Of a stretch of DNA of 64,000 nt, positions 52,763 through 64,000 are shown one piece after another. Position 1 is the first letter of the stretch, and each line of letters starts with the position of its first letter. Made by a program: the position numbers and the translations under genes. Source of the stretch: Heracleum sosnowskyi (lineage: Eukaryota; Streptophyta; Magnoliopsida; Apiales; Apiaceae); the NCBI GenBank assembly GCA_030848705.1, contig CM061244.1, positions 107,653,111 through 107,717,110 of the forward strand, given 5' to 3'. The notes under the pieces are model-generated. The model did not search any database. It was not told where the DNA came from and worked only from the letters and a program-made list of their open reading frames with translations.

Positions 52763-55700
52763 CTAGTGGACATGCTTATCCAGAAATGCCTGAGCTAGAT
52801 TGCTAAAGCTCACGCTAACTGAACCAGCTGCAGAGTACCTTTTGATGATTTCCACCACTTCTGGCTTCAAGATCTCTTCCCGGTTGGATTCATTACATAT
52901 ATAATATAGAGCCGCGATAGCATAGTTCACCTATAAAATCAGCTTACAACATTAAACCATTAAGCCCCTGCCACTCATGGAAAAATATCATATACTAAGA
53001 TAATTAGTTTCACAATGAATAGAAACAAATGAGAAGTAGAGGTGCGCACAGCATTATCTGGAAGCAGATCAAAGATACACAACTTGACTCCTCGGAAGTA
53101 TGGTTCAAGCCATGTTTACCACAAGGACTGTCAAACCAAGACACAGTCAAATTTAATATTTTTGATGACCGGCAACTGTGCCATTCACACATTTAAAAAA
53201 TTGTATAAACTATATGGACTCCTTAAATTAATACATATATTCTTGCCATTTAATTAATTAGAAGGGAGTATAATTTAGTTTCAACTATTATTATCTGAGC
53301 TTTCGAATTTTAGTTGTGTATGCAACAAGCTTACAAGTCATAAAATATGATTCCCGCTTGTGAGAGAATACTAATGTAAATATCCAGCTATAACTAGTTA
53401 GTCTTTCCATAATAGTATTTCTCTTTCTAATTGTTTGGGACTTGGCCTATGCACTACTACGTTCGTCTTTAAGCACAGTTTAGGTCTCCGCCTATATACT
53501 ATTCCTCTTCCTACTTAGTTCTGGTCTTGTGTCTGTATACAATCATGTAACATATTTGACACAGTAATGTTATAGCCAACAGATGTTTAACCGTAGAAGG
53601 AGAGAGTAGCGATAGTTTTGTTAATAGGCTAATCTCTTGTATGTCGTGCAAAGACAGAATTTACTCTTGGTACAACAAACACGAATTTAATTGATTTATG
53701 GTGGTTTCTTTACACCAATCGACATAAGAATTCATCGTCCTGAGTAATGACCATGGAGCAAAACTTAGGTGCCGTTTCGATCATGAGATTCCAACACGGT
53801 TAATGGGAATGAGATTCTAATCCATTTTTGTATAGGATTCCCATTAACCGGGTTGAAATCTCATGATCCAAACAGTCCCTTACATGTTAGCGACTTCACA
53901 GCAACAACTGTAACAATGCAGGAAGTTAAATATCTATGAGAAATTGAGAACTAAAAGTGAAGCCCTTACAGTATTTCTGACAGGACTTGATAAACATTCG
54001 ATAATAAGTGGAATTCCATTGCATTGAGTTATTACTGCTGCATTTTCCGGATCTGTACAGAACCTCTCATAAGATAAGTATAGTAATGAGGATTCACTAT
54101 CTATAGGAAAATTAGGTTTTTGAAAACAGAGAAAAGAACGACTAAAGTCATCAAGTTACCAACACAAGAATTGCAAATGCCACCAACGCCAAACTCTACA
54201 AGCTTCTCATTGGGCTCTGTGATGCAGTCTAGGAAGAGTTCCAGAACATTGAGCTGTAGAATCAAAGAAAAACTAGATTATTCCGCAGAAACAATAAAAA
54301 TCAATGACAATCCAAGCAAATGACTGCATATAGTTAGGTCTAACCTGGCGTAAAAAGGTATAGTTGTAAGGATCATACGCAAAGTTTGCTAAATTGGCAG
54401 CAATTTTTTCTTTCATCTCTGTCATTAGAAGTGTAGATCAAAACATTAATTGGTCACTGAGATTGAATAAGATGAGAATCACAAGTTTACTAATTTTGCT
54501 GCTTCACTCCACTAAAATTATTACATGCAGAATAATGCATTGCAAAATGATTACCAATAAGCTCTAGTTCATAAAGAATGCATTGCAAGAAGCAACAATT
54601 TGTAAATGATAAACAATGAGATGCTCATATAGTGAAAAACATCACAGTCATAGCTGTTATAAGACCTAATACATCTTGTGCAACTTCAGCGAAAACGCAA
54701 AAAGGCATAAAAGTCACCATCGGGATCTATAGGGTGCAATCAGTCCAGAAGGATGGAGAGACCGAGTACATGACATCACATGCCATATAAAGGCATGGTG
54801 GACAAAGTGAAGGGTTACCACAGAGTTTTGTGCAGCAATATAGCAGTAAATAAATTATTTTGTGAGACACAATAGAGTACCACTGAGGAGGGTGTAGAGC
54901 ATATCGGTCGAAGGAGTAAGGAAGAGGGTGGATAGCGTATCGGTCGGAGATGTGAGGAAAAAAAGGCAGTACTATAATACATTTACATGTTTTTGGCCTA
55001 GCATAAAATAAGTGTCCTCGAGTGTTCAACACGGGTACTCGAGGCAAAATGAAGAGTATGGGAAACAGAGTTTATATCATTTCTAGAGTTTTATCTGGCA
55101 AAATTAGAAGCCGGGGCTACAGAGTTTTTATCAATTTCTAGAGTTTTTACCAATTTTTGTTCTCTATCATTAATAACCTTTGAAGAGAAAACACATTTAG
55201 AGCATAAGAAACCAAGGGTTAAACTCCACAAACTAATGCTATATAATTGAAGTCGAGAACAGAGAACTGAACTTACTGATAACCTTTTCAAAGTGATTTA
55301 AACTTGTACATAATACCCTAATTGATGAATGCATAAACACTAAAACAACAATTCTGCTGGTTACTCCCTCATTGACTGCTGACGGAAATTTCAGACTAAA
55401 GATTCAACATAAAATTTATTAAATCAAGATTACTGGTTGGGGGAATATGAATCGACAGAACATACCTTCACTTGAAGCATTCTGAAACTGACTCACCAAT
55501 TCCTATCAGAAAAGAACACAGAAAATGGTGTTGGTGAAATATTCGAACTACCATTTATAAAATTAAAAACGAAGAAGGAAATATGCGGATTCAACTAAAC
55601 AAGAAATAATCATACTTTTTGTCTTTTCTATTACTTTACAAATTACAGTTCCCACACCATACTGCATGAGTATCATTTCTTAGAAATCAAAGACGGAAAC

Positions 55701-55838
55701 CTCAACTATAGCTGACAAGGTTAAAAAGAAGTAAATTATTTTATAGCAAGGCTTCATGAAGCATGCCTGGAGGTATTGCACTCTTGGAGTTCCATATTTT
55801 CCAGTACGCTCTTCTTGTCTCTGATTATTAGTAAACAT
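52763..55838 (-). CDS. ARMC7: ARMC7-like armadillo-repeat protein (175 aa, 6 coding exons)
   Basis: Small armadillo-fold protein conserved between plants and animals. The animal ARMC7 has been linked to the spliceosome, so a nuclear RNA-processing role is plausible but not shown here. Exons in transcription order: 55838-55767, 55502-55466, 54418-54345, 54253-54160, 54052-53970, 52930-52763; the frame closes to 528 nt. Diagnostic segments are KIAANLANFAYDPYNYTFLR, LNVLELFLDCITEPNEKLVE, FGVGGICNSCVDPENAAVI, GIPLIIECLSSPVRNTVNYA and SVSFSNLAQAFLDKHV. The first intron appears to use a GC donor (CAG|GCATGC). Upstream, an untranslated exon (about 56170-56065, donor GAAG|GTAAAG) and an acceptor near 55891 suggest a 5' UTR intron. 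The start is the first ATG in that frame preceding the conserved region. Confidence 0.88.
53769..53879. mobile_element. Tourist-like MITE in intron 5 of the ARMC7-like gene (111 bp)
   Basis: TTA on both sides (53766-53768 and 53880-53882). The ends GGTGCCGTTTCGATCATGAG and, reversed, GGGACTGTTTGGATCATGAG are inverted copies. The whole unit folds on itself through GGTTAATGGGAATGAGATTC and GGATTCCCATTAACC. A 3-bp TTA duplication is typical of PIF/Harbinger. Confidence 0.8.
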
Positions 55839-56175
55839 GTGATCTTCCGATAAGATGAAAAGCCAACTGATTTTGACAACTTTTCCCTGATGAAACACAA
55901 ACAAAATCCTAACTTAATAAATCGACTGGGATTGTATCAATGTTTATTAATAAGTGAAAAATTAACAGCATAGAATTGCAGACAAACATCTCAAGATAAT
56001 ATGCCAATCACAGTTGAAAAAAGTACGGAACCAACTTGATACTCTCAAGCCTTTACCTTCTTCTCCAGCCCCAATATCAATTTCAATATCCGGCCCCAAT
56101 TCTCCGACTTCTGGCCTTTGTTCTCCGATCTTTGACCGTCTATTGCCTCTTTCCGGCGAACTAATTGAAGTCAGT
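55839..56175 (-). promoter_or_regulatory. 5' UTR and leader intron region of the ARMC7-like gene
   Basis: On the minus strand 56170-56065 is GA-rich with no ATG and ends in GAAG|GTAAAG. TTTCATCAG|GGAAAAG near 55891 is the matching acceptor. No TATA box is assigned; CTATAAAGTA-like AT words lie further upstream near 56230. Confidence 0.55.
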
Positions 56176-56947
56176 GATACGTAGACTTACAGGGACTGTA
56201 TGCACATATATGTACGTGTTTCTAGTCTATAAAGTATAAAGATCATAGGGACCCACCTTTTGACAACCATCTCCTCATGTTTTTCTTTAATGAATTATTA
56301 AGCATTTTCATTTCAATAAAAAACATATTAATCGTGAGTAAATTTTGGTAAGAATTACTAAATAATAATATAAATCTATAGTTTTATTAACGGGTAAGAT
56401 ATAAAGCAATAATATATCAACAAATGAATATTATTCAACAACCAAAAAATATCATATTATTCAACAAATGAATATTAAATAATATATCAATTAAGCATCT
56501 AATTTGGGTTAAAATATGTTTTCAAAAAAAACTTAATGCAAATATGGTCGATCCATATTTTATCACAAAACTATATAAAACCAAACCAAATTAAGTCCAT
56601 ATTTGATGAGATATGGTTCAAAAATGGTTTTGGTTCATAAACCATACTCAATCCATATTAGAGAACCAAAACCAATCCAAACTCATACTCTGCCAGGTCT
56701 AGTGCAGAGGCTGATTGGAAGGTAATCATTGTTTGTTGTTCTACACTTGTGATAATGACCGCAACCTAAATAGTAGGATATGTGCCATGATCTGTCCTTG
56801 TTTGATGCTTACTCTGAGACGTTCACGAAGACACATTTACTGATGGAAATAGAACGGAAGTAACTCATATGGGAAGAGTCAGGATCAATCATTCCATCAT
56901 ACTTATAAATATCTTACATCTGCCAACATTTAGAATTAATTTCATTT
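56176..56947. other. AT-rich intergenic stretch
   Basis: Contains AACAAATGAATATTATTCAA twice with spacing of about 60 bp (56420-56480), and a block of CCATATTT/AAACCA words (56550-56700) resembling a decayed transposon end. No gene. Confidence 0.5.
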
Positions 56948-57410
56948 TTGTTCTTTAATTTTGCCAAGATGATGGATGTTCATTTCATCACTTCCACTGG
57001 TTGTACTATTCAAGGACATTCAATAAATCAACCAATTAATCTTGGTGAAATTCACCATGAACTGTCTTTAGCTAATGGAAAGATACTCGAGGAAGATTCA
57101 AAGATGTGTTCAGATTCAAATAAGGCTTGTATGCCTTTAGATAGTATTGTGATTCCAACAAAATTTGATAATGCAGAATTGTTGCTTCTTAGAACAGGAC
57201 ATGTTCCCTTTGCTCAACCAAAGACGTACATTCAAGATTATGTATAGTATGATACCACTAGCAGATACAAAGCTAGACTTGCTATAAGTTTACACAAATT
57301 CGGCATCGACTTTTAGGAAACATTTTCTCGAGTTGTATAGATGATATTAGGAGCATTATTTCCCTGGCTACTAGTACAGGCTGGAAGCTCTATCAAGTAA
57401 ACGTAATTTC
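56948..57410 (+). pseudogene. Degenerate copia pol fragment
   Basis: The 57262-57405 stretch encodes, over two frames and with TAG stops, words of copia reverse transcriptase (RYKARL, FGIDF*ETFSRVV, then SIISLATSTGWKLYQVNV). The upstream 99-codon ORF (56948-57247) ends AQPKTYIQDYV, which resembles the linker just before the reverse transcriptase. An old, broken fragment. Confidence 0.55.
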
Positions 57411-59003
57411 TTCTCGGTCTGTAAATTATGGTATTCTAGCCTAAGGTACCTAAAGCTCTTTAAATCGACACGGTTTATTCCAATGTGGTTGCGGACTGGT
57501 TTTCTTTTGTAATACGAATGTATACATACACTTACATATATGAATCAAATTACATACAAATAAATACGATGGAGATTGAAAACAAAAATCACTGTTTAGT
57601 AAATATACATGAGCTATTTGAACATTCCAAAAATGTTTAATTACATTGTATATTTTTTCATTGAGGAATTGAATCAAACAGTTACTATGTCATAAGAATA
57701 TCAACAAAAAAATTCATCAAAAATGCACAGCACTAAAAAAATAAAACAAAAAAACATTAAGAAAAAGCTAGAAGTATTAAAAGAGCAGATACCTTGTGGA
57801 AAGTCTGATCGGAGGCGTGCTAGGACTAGCACGTTGCTACAGGTTCGAATTTCAATAGAAAACAAGTGGGATTTTAATTTACATTTTTACGTGGGCAGTT
57901 GGGTGGGCTTAATGCCTTAATTACAATACGACGGTTACAAATCCATTTGGATATGAAATCTTATTTTTTTGATGTACGAAACGAAATATACGAAATAGAT
58001 AAATTTACATATATAATTATTTTTACAGAAAATAATATTGAAATCTAACGTAAATTTATATATTTAGCGTATAAATTGAAGAAATTACAAAAAAGGAAAT
58101 GTAATATTTTCATAATTGTTTAATCTTGATCACCAGAATTAATCTTGTTAGTCACGGGTTAAAGGTAAACACAATTTGTCCGATGTGTTTAAAAGGTCCT
58201 AAAATAATAATGCATGCAGTATGGGAGTACGGAGATGATGATGTTTGAAAAATACAAGGAGAAATTGGCAAAATAAACACATTGGCGGAGGAAATTTGCT
58301 TTCTGGATTTTATGAAATCACGCTACAAGTAGAAGCTGTGGACATTATTCCGAAATGAAGATGGAACAATTGGTGATATTGTTCCAGAGAACAACAAGCT
58401 AGGGCATAATAGTAGGCTTCTTGACGATGATATGATAACTAGCTCATACTTCCTGGAAATATACCTGGGACACCTATTCACCCGCAATTTAATGGTAAAA
58501 AGAGTCCGAAAAGAAATCAAGCAAATGTTGATAAAGATATGGTTATTCTGAACGTGAATGCAGGTGTAAAGGAAGTCGTGGAAATTGGTTCAGGACCAAT
58601 AATCTCTTATGAACATCGAAAGATTATGGCATGATCAGTAGGATCCTATTTGCATTTGACGATGTTTGCCGTCCTCGAGTGAGCCTCTACTCGGGATGGG
58701 CATGGGGATGGATATTTCACGACCAGAGAGTAGTATCCACAACCTAAAACCATCCCAGAGCTTGTCCCCATCAGTAACTTTTTTTCTCCTATTGAGTAAA
58801 CTATTGCTAGGTCACAATGCTATGTTGGGGAAAGTAAAATCTAAATTAAGACTATAAAAACATGAAAGTAATATCTATATCCGACTGTGATATTAGTTTG
58901 ACAGTCTTATTCTTGTGATATAAACATTACACAGTCATTACACAGCCTGGAAAAAGGAAGTAACTTTCAAAACCCTCCAACAGAATTTTAAAGCAGCACT
59001 TTC
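57411..59003. other. Intergenic stretch between the copia relic and UGP
   Basis: No gene supported. About 58225-58630 has a composition less AT-rich than its flanks and a 60-odd codon open stretch (DIVPENNKLGHNSRLLDDDM) of unknown origin. About 58690-58770 has complementary GGGATGGGCATGGGGATGG and CCATCCC/CCCCATC words. The UGP 3' UTR should lie at the right end. Confidence 0.45.
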
Positions 59004-62000
59004 TTAGATATCTTCAGGGCCATTGATTTCCTATAGATCAATCAAGAAACAGTTTGAAGTGCCAATTAACTTACAGTTATGGGAAAATAACTTAAATGTG
59101 GTGTATTCAGTTTTAGGAAATCACCTTGTCTTCAAAGATGGCTCCATCAGGGATTTCCAACTTCACCCCCGGTTTTGCAGTAATGGTAACTTTTCCCTGA
59201 AAAAAATAAATCGAAAAGAGTTTAAATTATAATTATAGATGGGAAACGCAACCATATACTGAAAAAACATAAGCAAATGCACATAGCAGCAATGCAGAGA
59301 GACGATATGTGATGCCTGATACCTTTAGGGTGACGCCAAGTCCAAACCATACATCACCAGAAACCTTCAAGCTGTCAAGTTCAACGATACTGGGGATTGA
59401 CTTAAAACGGCTTAAGAAGTTGGCAACCTGAACATTACAAATATATATAAATAGATGTCTTGTTAATCGGAGAAAAAACATTTACACATAAATCCAACAA
59501 CCAAACAATCTACTCTATAGTTTCAATGTATAACCTTTTTAAATTCAGGCCCCAGTTCGATAGATGGATTTGCAGGATTCTTTCTAGCCGCGTTCCGCGT
59601 TACAAGGCCATCGGATAAGGTGTAAAGATCAGACTGTAAGAATGAGCCTTGCATTACATTATACCATCTAACTAATGACAATTTAAATCCAGGCAAGTTA
59701 AGAGAATCAACCTGGACAAGAAGCAAATCTGAAGTGGCTTTTACTGGTAGGAAACGTGATCGGGGAACATTACTCCCAATAGCACGATCAAAAAACTGAA
59801 CAAGATAATAAAAACCATCAAAATAATTAATAAACGACTGAATAAGAAGATTATGGTAATATCTAGGGATATTAGATCTACTACTGAAGTGATAATTTCC
59901 ATGTAACATTGTAACAACATAAAAAGGCATATACAAAGGATTTGAAAATGGGCACCTTAATAGCAGCACCGGCTGCAGTTTCTAGCTGAAGAACCTTGAT
60001 CCCTTCCACTTCCTGTCGCCAAATCATCTCTTTATCAAAATACACCCCCAGCAACTGTCATGTCACTTGCGCATAGTAAACTAACAGTAGGTGCATACCT
60101 TTGGGTTCGGAATGATCTCCATCTTAAGTGCATCTGCTTGTACAAGTCTTTTAATTGCATTCAAGTTTACCCATCTGGCATAATACAGATAAAGTTGCTC
60201 AAATAATGTATGTTCATTTGTACAACAGTTTATATTTAGGTTATTCATATAGATAGGCAAAAACGTACAAGTTGTTGGTATTGAAAATCTTGAATTTCTC
60301 GATTGATTTAAATTCATTGACCTGCAGAAAAGAAAGAGCTTATGTATATCAGCCAATAAGAAGGTATAAATCAAAGATAGTATTGTCATCATTATCGTGT
60401 TGCCTTGACCTTTCTTTACAAAATAAAATATATATTATACATAGCATCTTAAAGTCAAAAAATTTATATGTTTATCATAAACTATCAATCTGAATCCATG
60501 ACATTTCCAAAAAGTGTCCAAGAGCCTCCTCTCCTATCTTAATCCTTCTCATTTCTTTGTTCGGTATATATCCCTTCTAGATGAAGACATCAAGTCTATA
60601 TACATTTTGATTCTTTCCGGAATTCAAGGTAAATACTAAAATTAAGGCCAATGGTAACTTGCAAGTCAGTTCCTAGTAAATTGTAAATTTCTTAATATTT
60701 TGGATAACAATTTGCAAGTCATCAACATTTTTCTATCTTCTCTTGGATCTCTTGCTTTAACTTGTATGTTTTCTTTACAAAATCTGGTATTTGTACTGTA
60801 TGTCAAAATCATATATCTAATAAACTAATCTCAACTTACATATAATTTTTTTTTACATATTTTCCTTCAAAGATCTAAAGTCAAAAATTTGAAGTACACT
60901 TCATTTCCATTATGAAGATTACAATTATTAATTTTGTTAACTTCAAGTTTAAGATTTAAATAAAAAACATATGAAATATTATCATGCAAATATTTAAGTC
61001 ACACTTGATTCTTTATGCATTAAATATTGAGTAAGCTTGTAACAAGAACCAATCTTACATGTTCATCAGGAACTTGTGCAATTTCCAGTAGCTGCATCAG
61101 ACAAAGTTGAGTAATATATCAGCACCTCAGTATACCAGGGGAGATAAAGAGAAATGGAACATATTTAATTTCATATCCTATCCTTGTTAAATTTCCTAAA
61201 GGTTAAATACCCGTCTCCATTCAATTCCATTAAGTGCTCTTACCAATAAAGGGCGATAAATGCACGAGAAAGCAAAAAAATTATATGAATATAGCAAGAA
61301 CCATTAAGATATGTTTAAAGCTAAATAATAGAGATCCTAGAGTACTTTAGCTTAATAAATTAATTTAACCAGAACACTCATGCTCAAAAATATTGGCCCC
61401 ACCATGGGTACATTCCACAAGAACAATTCAACCCCATTCAACATTACTCCTTTATTAATATTGTGATGACTGATGAGAAATCTACAAATTTAAAATCATT
61501 AAATAGCTAATTTTCTTTTACTTAAGTGAATGTATAATATTGTAATTACTGCACAAAAAGTGTTTCTTAAAGGACATGAAAGGTATATATTCAAAATATA
61601 GACGTTTTCGGTGGAGTTTAAGCGAAGATTAGTTATCTGTTGATAATAATGCACCAGACAGAAAGCAGTTGCTTGATTAAGTGAGGACTCAAAGTTCATT
61701 TTTCAAAAGAACAACTAATGACATATCAAAGAGCACGAAGTTGTCCATTAGGATTTTAAATGCGGACTAAATCACTAGTATACGAAATTCTAATATTAGC
61801 ATGTCAGTAAAGTAAGATGTAAACTGTGACGCGGGAGTTGCTACAGGGAGATGGGTGGAAGGCATAGATAACAAGTAATACCATGAAAATCCGTAGAGTT
61901 GATTTGTTATCTAAAGTTTCATATAGGATTGCGAGGAGATACCTAGTGCATACAAGTATGAATCAAGTGATGCCCTATCAGGCTATCACTCTTTCCAAAT

Positions 62001-63427
62001 GACCGAAAAGTGTAAATGAGCAACAACCGAATAAAACTGACCTGAACTTTCCCTTCGTATGAGATCAAAGTTCCACCTTTAACATCAGCTAACGTTTTGG
62101 GTGTAACCTGCAAGAATATAAAGCATGAGACCTAACAATATTTAAATGTAAAAGAAAAAATATTAAGCATATAAGGATCTCCTTAAAGTACCTCCATGCA
62201 GTACTCATTCTTGTTCTGAATCAAGTGATTCAAAATTTCTGTGATGGTTGATTTAAGAAGCACAATAGTTACCTAGGTAAATATATAAACAAAAATTCAA
62301 CAGAAACACAGCAAGGATACTTATATCTACAATAGCTCCCAAGTTGTCTGAATTGGCAACAAACACATATTCCTTGCCCTGTCAGCAGAAAAGAGAAAAG
62401 TACAATTTAAGCATCACTTAAACACATTATACCACATATGTGAGTTTTTTGTTATCAAAGCTTAAACACTAAATAATGAACTTGGGATATATTTAACCTG
62501 AGCCAACAAAGCATCCAACTTGCCGCTATTTAACAAAGCAGGGAACACATCACCATGGCCCGGGGGATACCTTAACACCAAAACAGTGTTGGTGAAATTA
62601 AAAATGAACAATCGATGCCAGTCAACCAACAAAGCATGCGAAAGCAAAGAGAGAGCAATTAATATTTATCAGAAAAACAGGACCACAGTCACAAGTTGCA
62701 AAATATTATAGAAATTAGAGCTATCTGTGTGGATACAGACCTGACAAAATTTTTTAGAATATGGACAAAGAAGGATTAGACTTGACTACATAGAGATTGA
62801 CTACCGAAGGAAAAAATGCAAAGAAAAGCAACGTAAATCACATCATTAAATCTCATCTGTTAAAGCTTAAGAAAGAAAAGAGTAATGATGATGTACTTAC
62901 CATCCATCTTTGCCAGAAATTCCTTTGGAAGGAAGTGGCATGAAATCTTCAACAACTAAACGTGGAAACTGGCTCTGTTTAAGTTAACAAAAGAATCGAT
63001 TTAAAAACTGGATTAACAGTTACCCACTAACCAAAGCAATAACCAAAAATAATTTAGTAACCTGGTTGAATGTGTGGATATCAATCTTTGAAGCTGCGTA
63101 TTTTTCAACGATCTACATTTTAAAAGACAGATAGTTGTCAATCCACTTGGAATCAATACATTACAGGAGAAGAATGATTGACGGAGATAAAAGCGATACC
63201 TTTTGTGTATCATCATGTGTGTTGAATGAGTTCATCAGAAGCAGGGGAACATTGCATCCGTACTTGGCATTAAGTGTCTACGCCAGATAAAGAGGTCAAT
63301 ACCGTGTAAAGTTAACTATTTAACAAGTATAAAGTAAAAAATTTACAAGTCCCTATTCCTCAATACCTCAATTTGGATGACAATCAAATCTAGAAATGTT
63401 AAACCATTCCGAACTTCAATTACGGAT
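59004..63427 (-). CDS. UGP: UDP-glucose pyrophosphorylase, C-terminal ~370 aa (17 exons; 5' end beyond window)
   Basis: UTP-glucose-1-phosphate uridylyltransferase: UTP + glucose-1-P gives UDP-glucose + PPi, cytosolic, feeding sucrose and cell-wall polymers. Exons in order: 63427-63367, 63277-63200, 63112-63062, 62974-62901, 62570-62498, 62378-62321, 62238-62192, 62107-62042, 61091-61059, 60321-60269, 60174-60099, 60012-59956, 59795-59712, 59633-59535, 59427-59323, 59196-59125, 59030-59004. All borders are GT-AG and the frame stays open for 1114 nt to TAA. Conserved segments: KYGCNVPLLLMNSFNTHDDT, SQFPRLVVEDFMPLPSKG, WYPPGHGDVFPALLNSGKLD, YVFVANSDNLGAIVDI, VPRSRFLPVKATSDLLLVQ, and a C-terminal beta-helix region ending EINGPEDI. 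The N-terminal GG nucleotide-binding loop is outside the window. The family length is about 470 aa. Confidence 0.96.
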
Positions 63428-64000
63428 CTGCACAAAACAAACTCTTGATAAGTATATAGTAAAGAAGCAGCGGGTCAACGTTCATTAATAGCTATGACTG
63501 GATACTAATTATATTTGAGGGTGAGGACCAATTAAGTGTTTCTTTAAAGTTAAAGTAAACATATGTAGTTCTATCATCAGAAAACAATAGAATGACCGAC
63601 AATGAAAAAGAAGTCAAGAACGGGAATACAAGATCAGAGAGAGAGAGAGGGAGAGAGATGCCTAATTGGCGGTGGATAGTGGATACCCCTCTCCTCTTGG
63701 TAAAAAAGAAGGGTCCAAGCCCCAATAAATGCATGTGTTCGTGAATAATTAGACTTTTGCAAATAGAATCTTCAAAAAACAAAATAAAAGTATACCGTTA
63801 CTGCTAAACTGGGAAGAAATTACAACCCTGATAGAAAAGTTTATATAGTGAGTACTACTTTCTTACATTCATTGCATTTCGAAAGATAAGGATTCATATT
63901 GAGAAAACTACTTCCCGTTACAGTGAAACTTTGCAGGTACTCTACATACTAGCATATGCATGACATATATCAACAATTAGCTCTAAAGACACGTCTTTAT
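63428..64000 (-). other. Intron of UGP (right edge of window)
   Basis: No sequence encoding the preceding conserved part of UGP is present, so this is one intron of more than 570 bp. It holds a (GA)n-like run (about 63635-63658). Confidence 0.75.

Noticed and set aside
54727..55047. 106-codon minus-strand ORF in intron 2 of the ARMC7-like gene
   Set aside because: It lies wholly within the intron and has internally repeated SDRYAIHP/FDRYALHP words from a local DNA repeat. No known family.
1..64000. CRISPR array, rRNA or tRNA genes
   Set aside because: No regularly spaced identical repeats with unique spacers, and no cloverleaf or rRNA core sequence seen. The family motif arrays are irregularly spaced and in mixed orientation.

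Overview
The window is nuclear DNA of a flowering plant, most likely a eudicot. The evidence is intron-rich genes with plant-type GT-AG junctions, plant housekeeping enzymes, Sirevirus-type Ty1/copia retrotransposons, a Tat/Ogre-like Ty3/gypsy element, Helitrons and Stowaway/Tourist MITEs. I cannot name the species.

Left half (1-33,924): a four-deep nest of LTR retrotransposons. An intact copia element B (1283-14375, LTRs of 1419 bp each, CTTTG target duplication) sits inside the gag gene of copia element A (1-25271; its 5' LTR is cut by the window edge). A sits inside the 3' additional ORF of copia element C (only 25272-29471 is visible here). C sits inside the reverse transcriptase of a decayed Ty3/gypsy element D on the minus strand (29472-33924). 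D also carries a solo copia LTR, E (30139-30631, CTCCA duplication). A and B have gag, a pol in the -1 frame, a spacer, then a long extra ORF (aORF, 1482 and 1166 aa) before the 3' LTR.

The most unusual signal is that each copia family carries its own short repeated DNA motif: AGGTCATACCGAG-like in B, TCAACGAAAC-like in A, ATCAGGATT-like in C and TCAGAGTTT-like in E. These occur in both orientations in the LTRs. In A and B they also lie in the spacer just upstream of a TATA box that precedes the aORF. This suggests an aORF with its own promoter and a family-private cis code.

Middle (33,925-41,251 and 45,720-52,762): AT-rich non-coding DNA with Helitrons, a hAT-like MITE, a large foldback MITE, Stowaway MITEs, a foldback tandem block and a LINE relic.

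Genes, all on the minus strand: (1) cytosolic-type NADP-isocitrate dehydrogenase, 15 coding exons, 412 aa, 41252-45591; (2) an ARMC7-like armadillo protein, 6 coding exons, 175 aa, 52763-55838, with a probable GC-AG intron; (3) the last 17 coding exons (about 370 aa) of UDP-glucose pyrophosphorylase, 59004-63427, whose 5' part lies beyond the window. ICDH supplies cytosolic NADPH and 2-oxoglutarate, and UGP makes UDP-glucose for sucrose and cell-wall synthesis. They are neighbours, not an operon.
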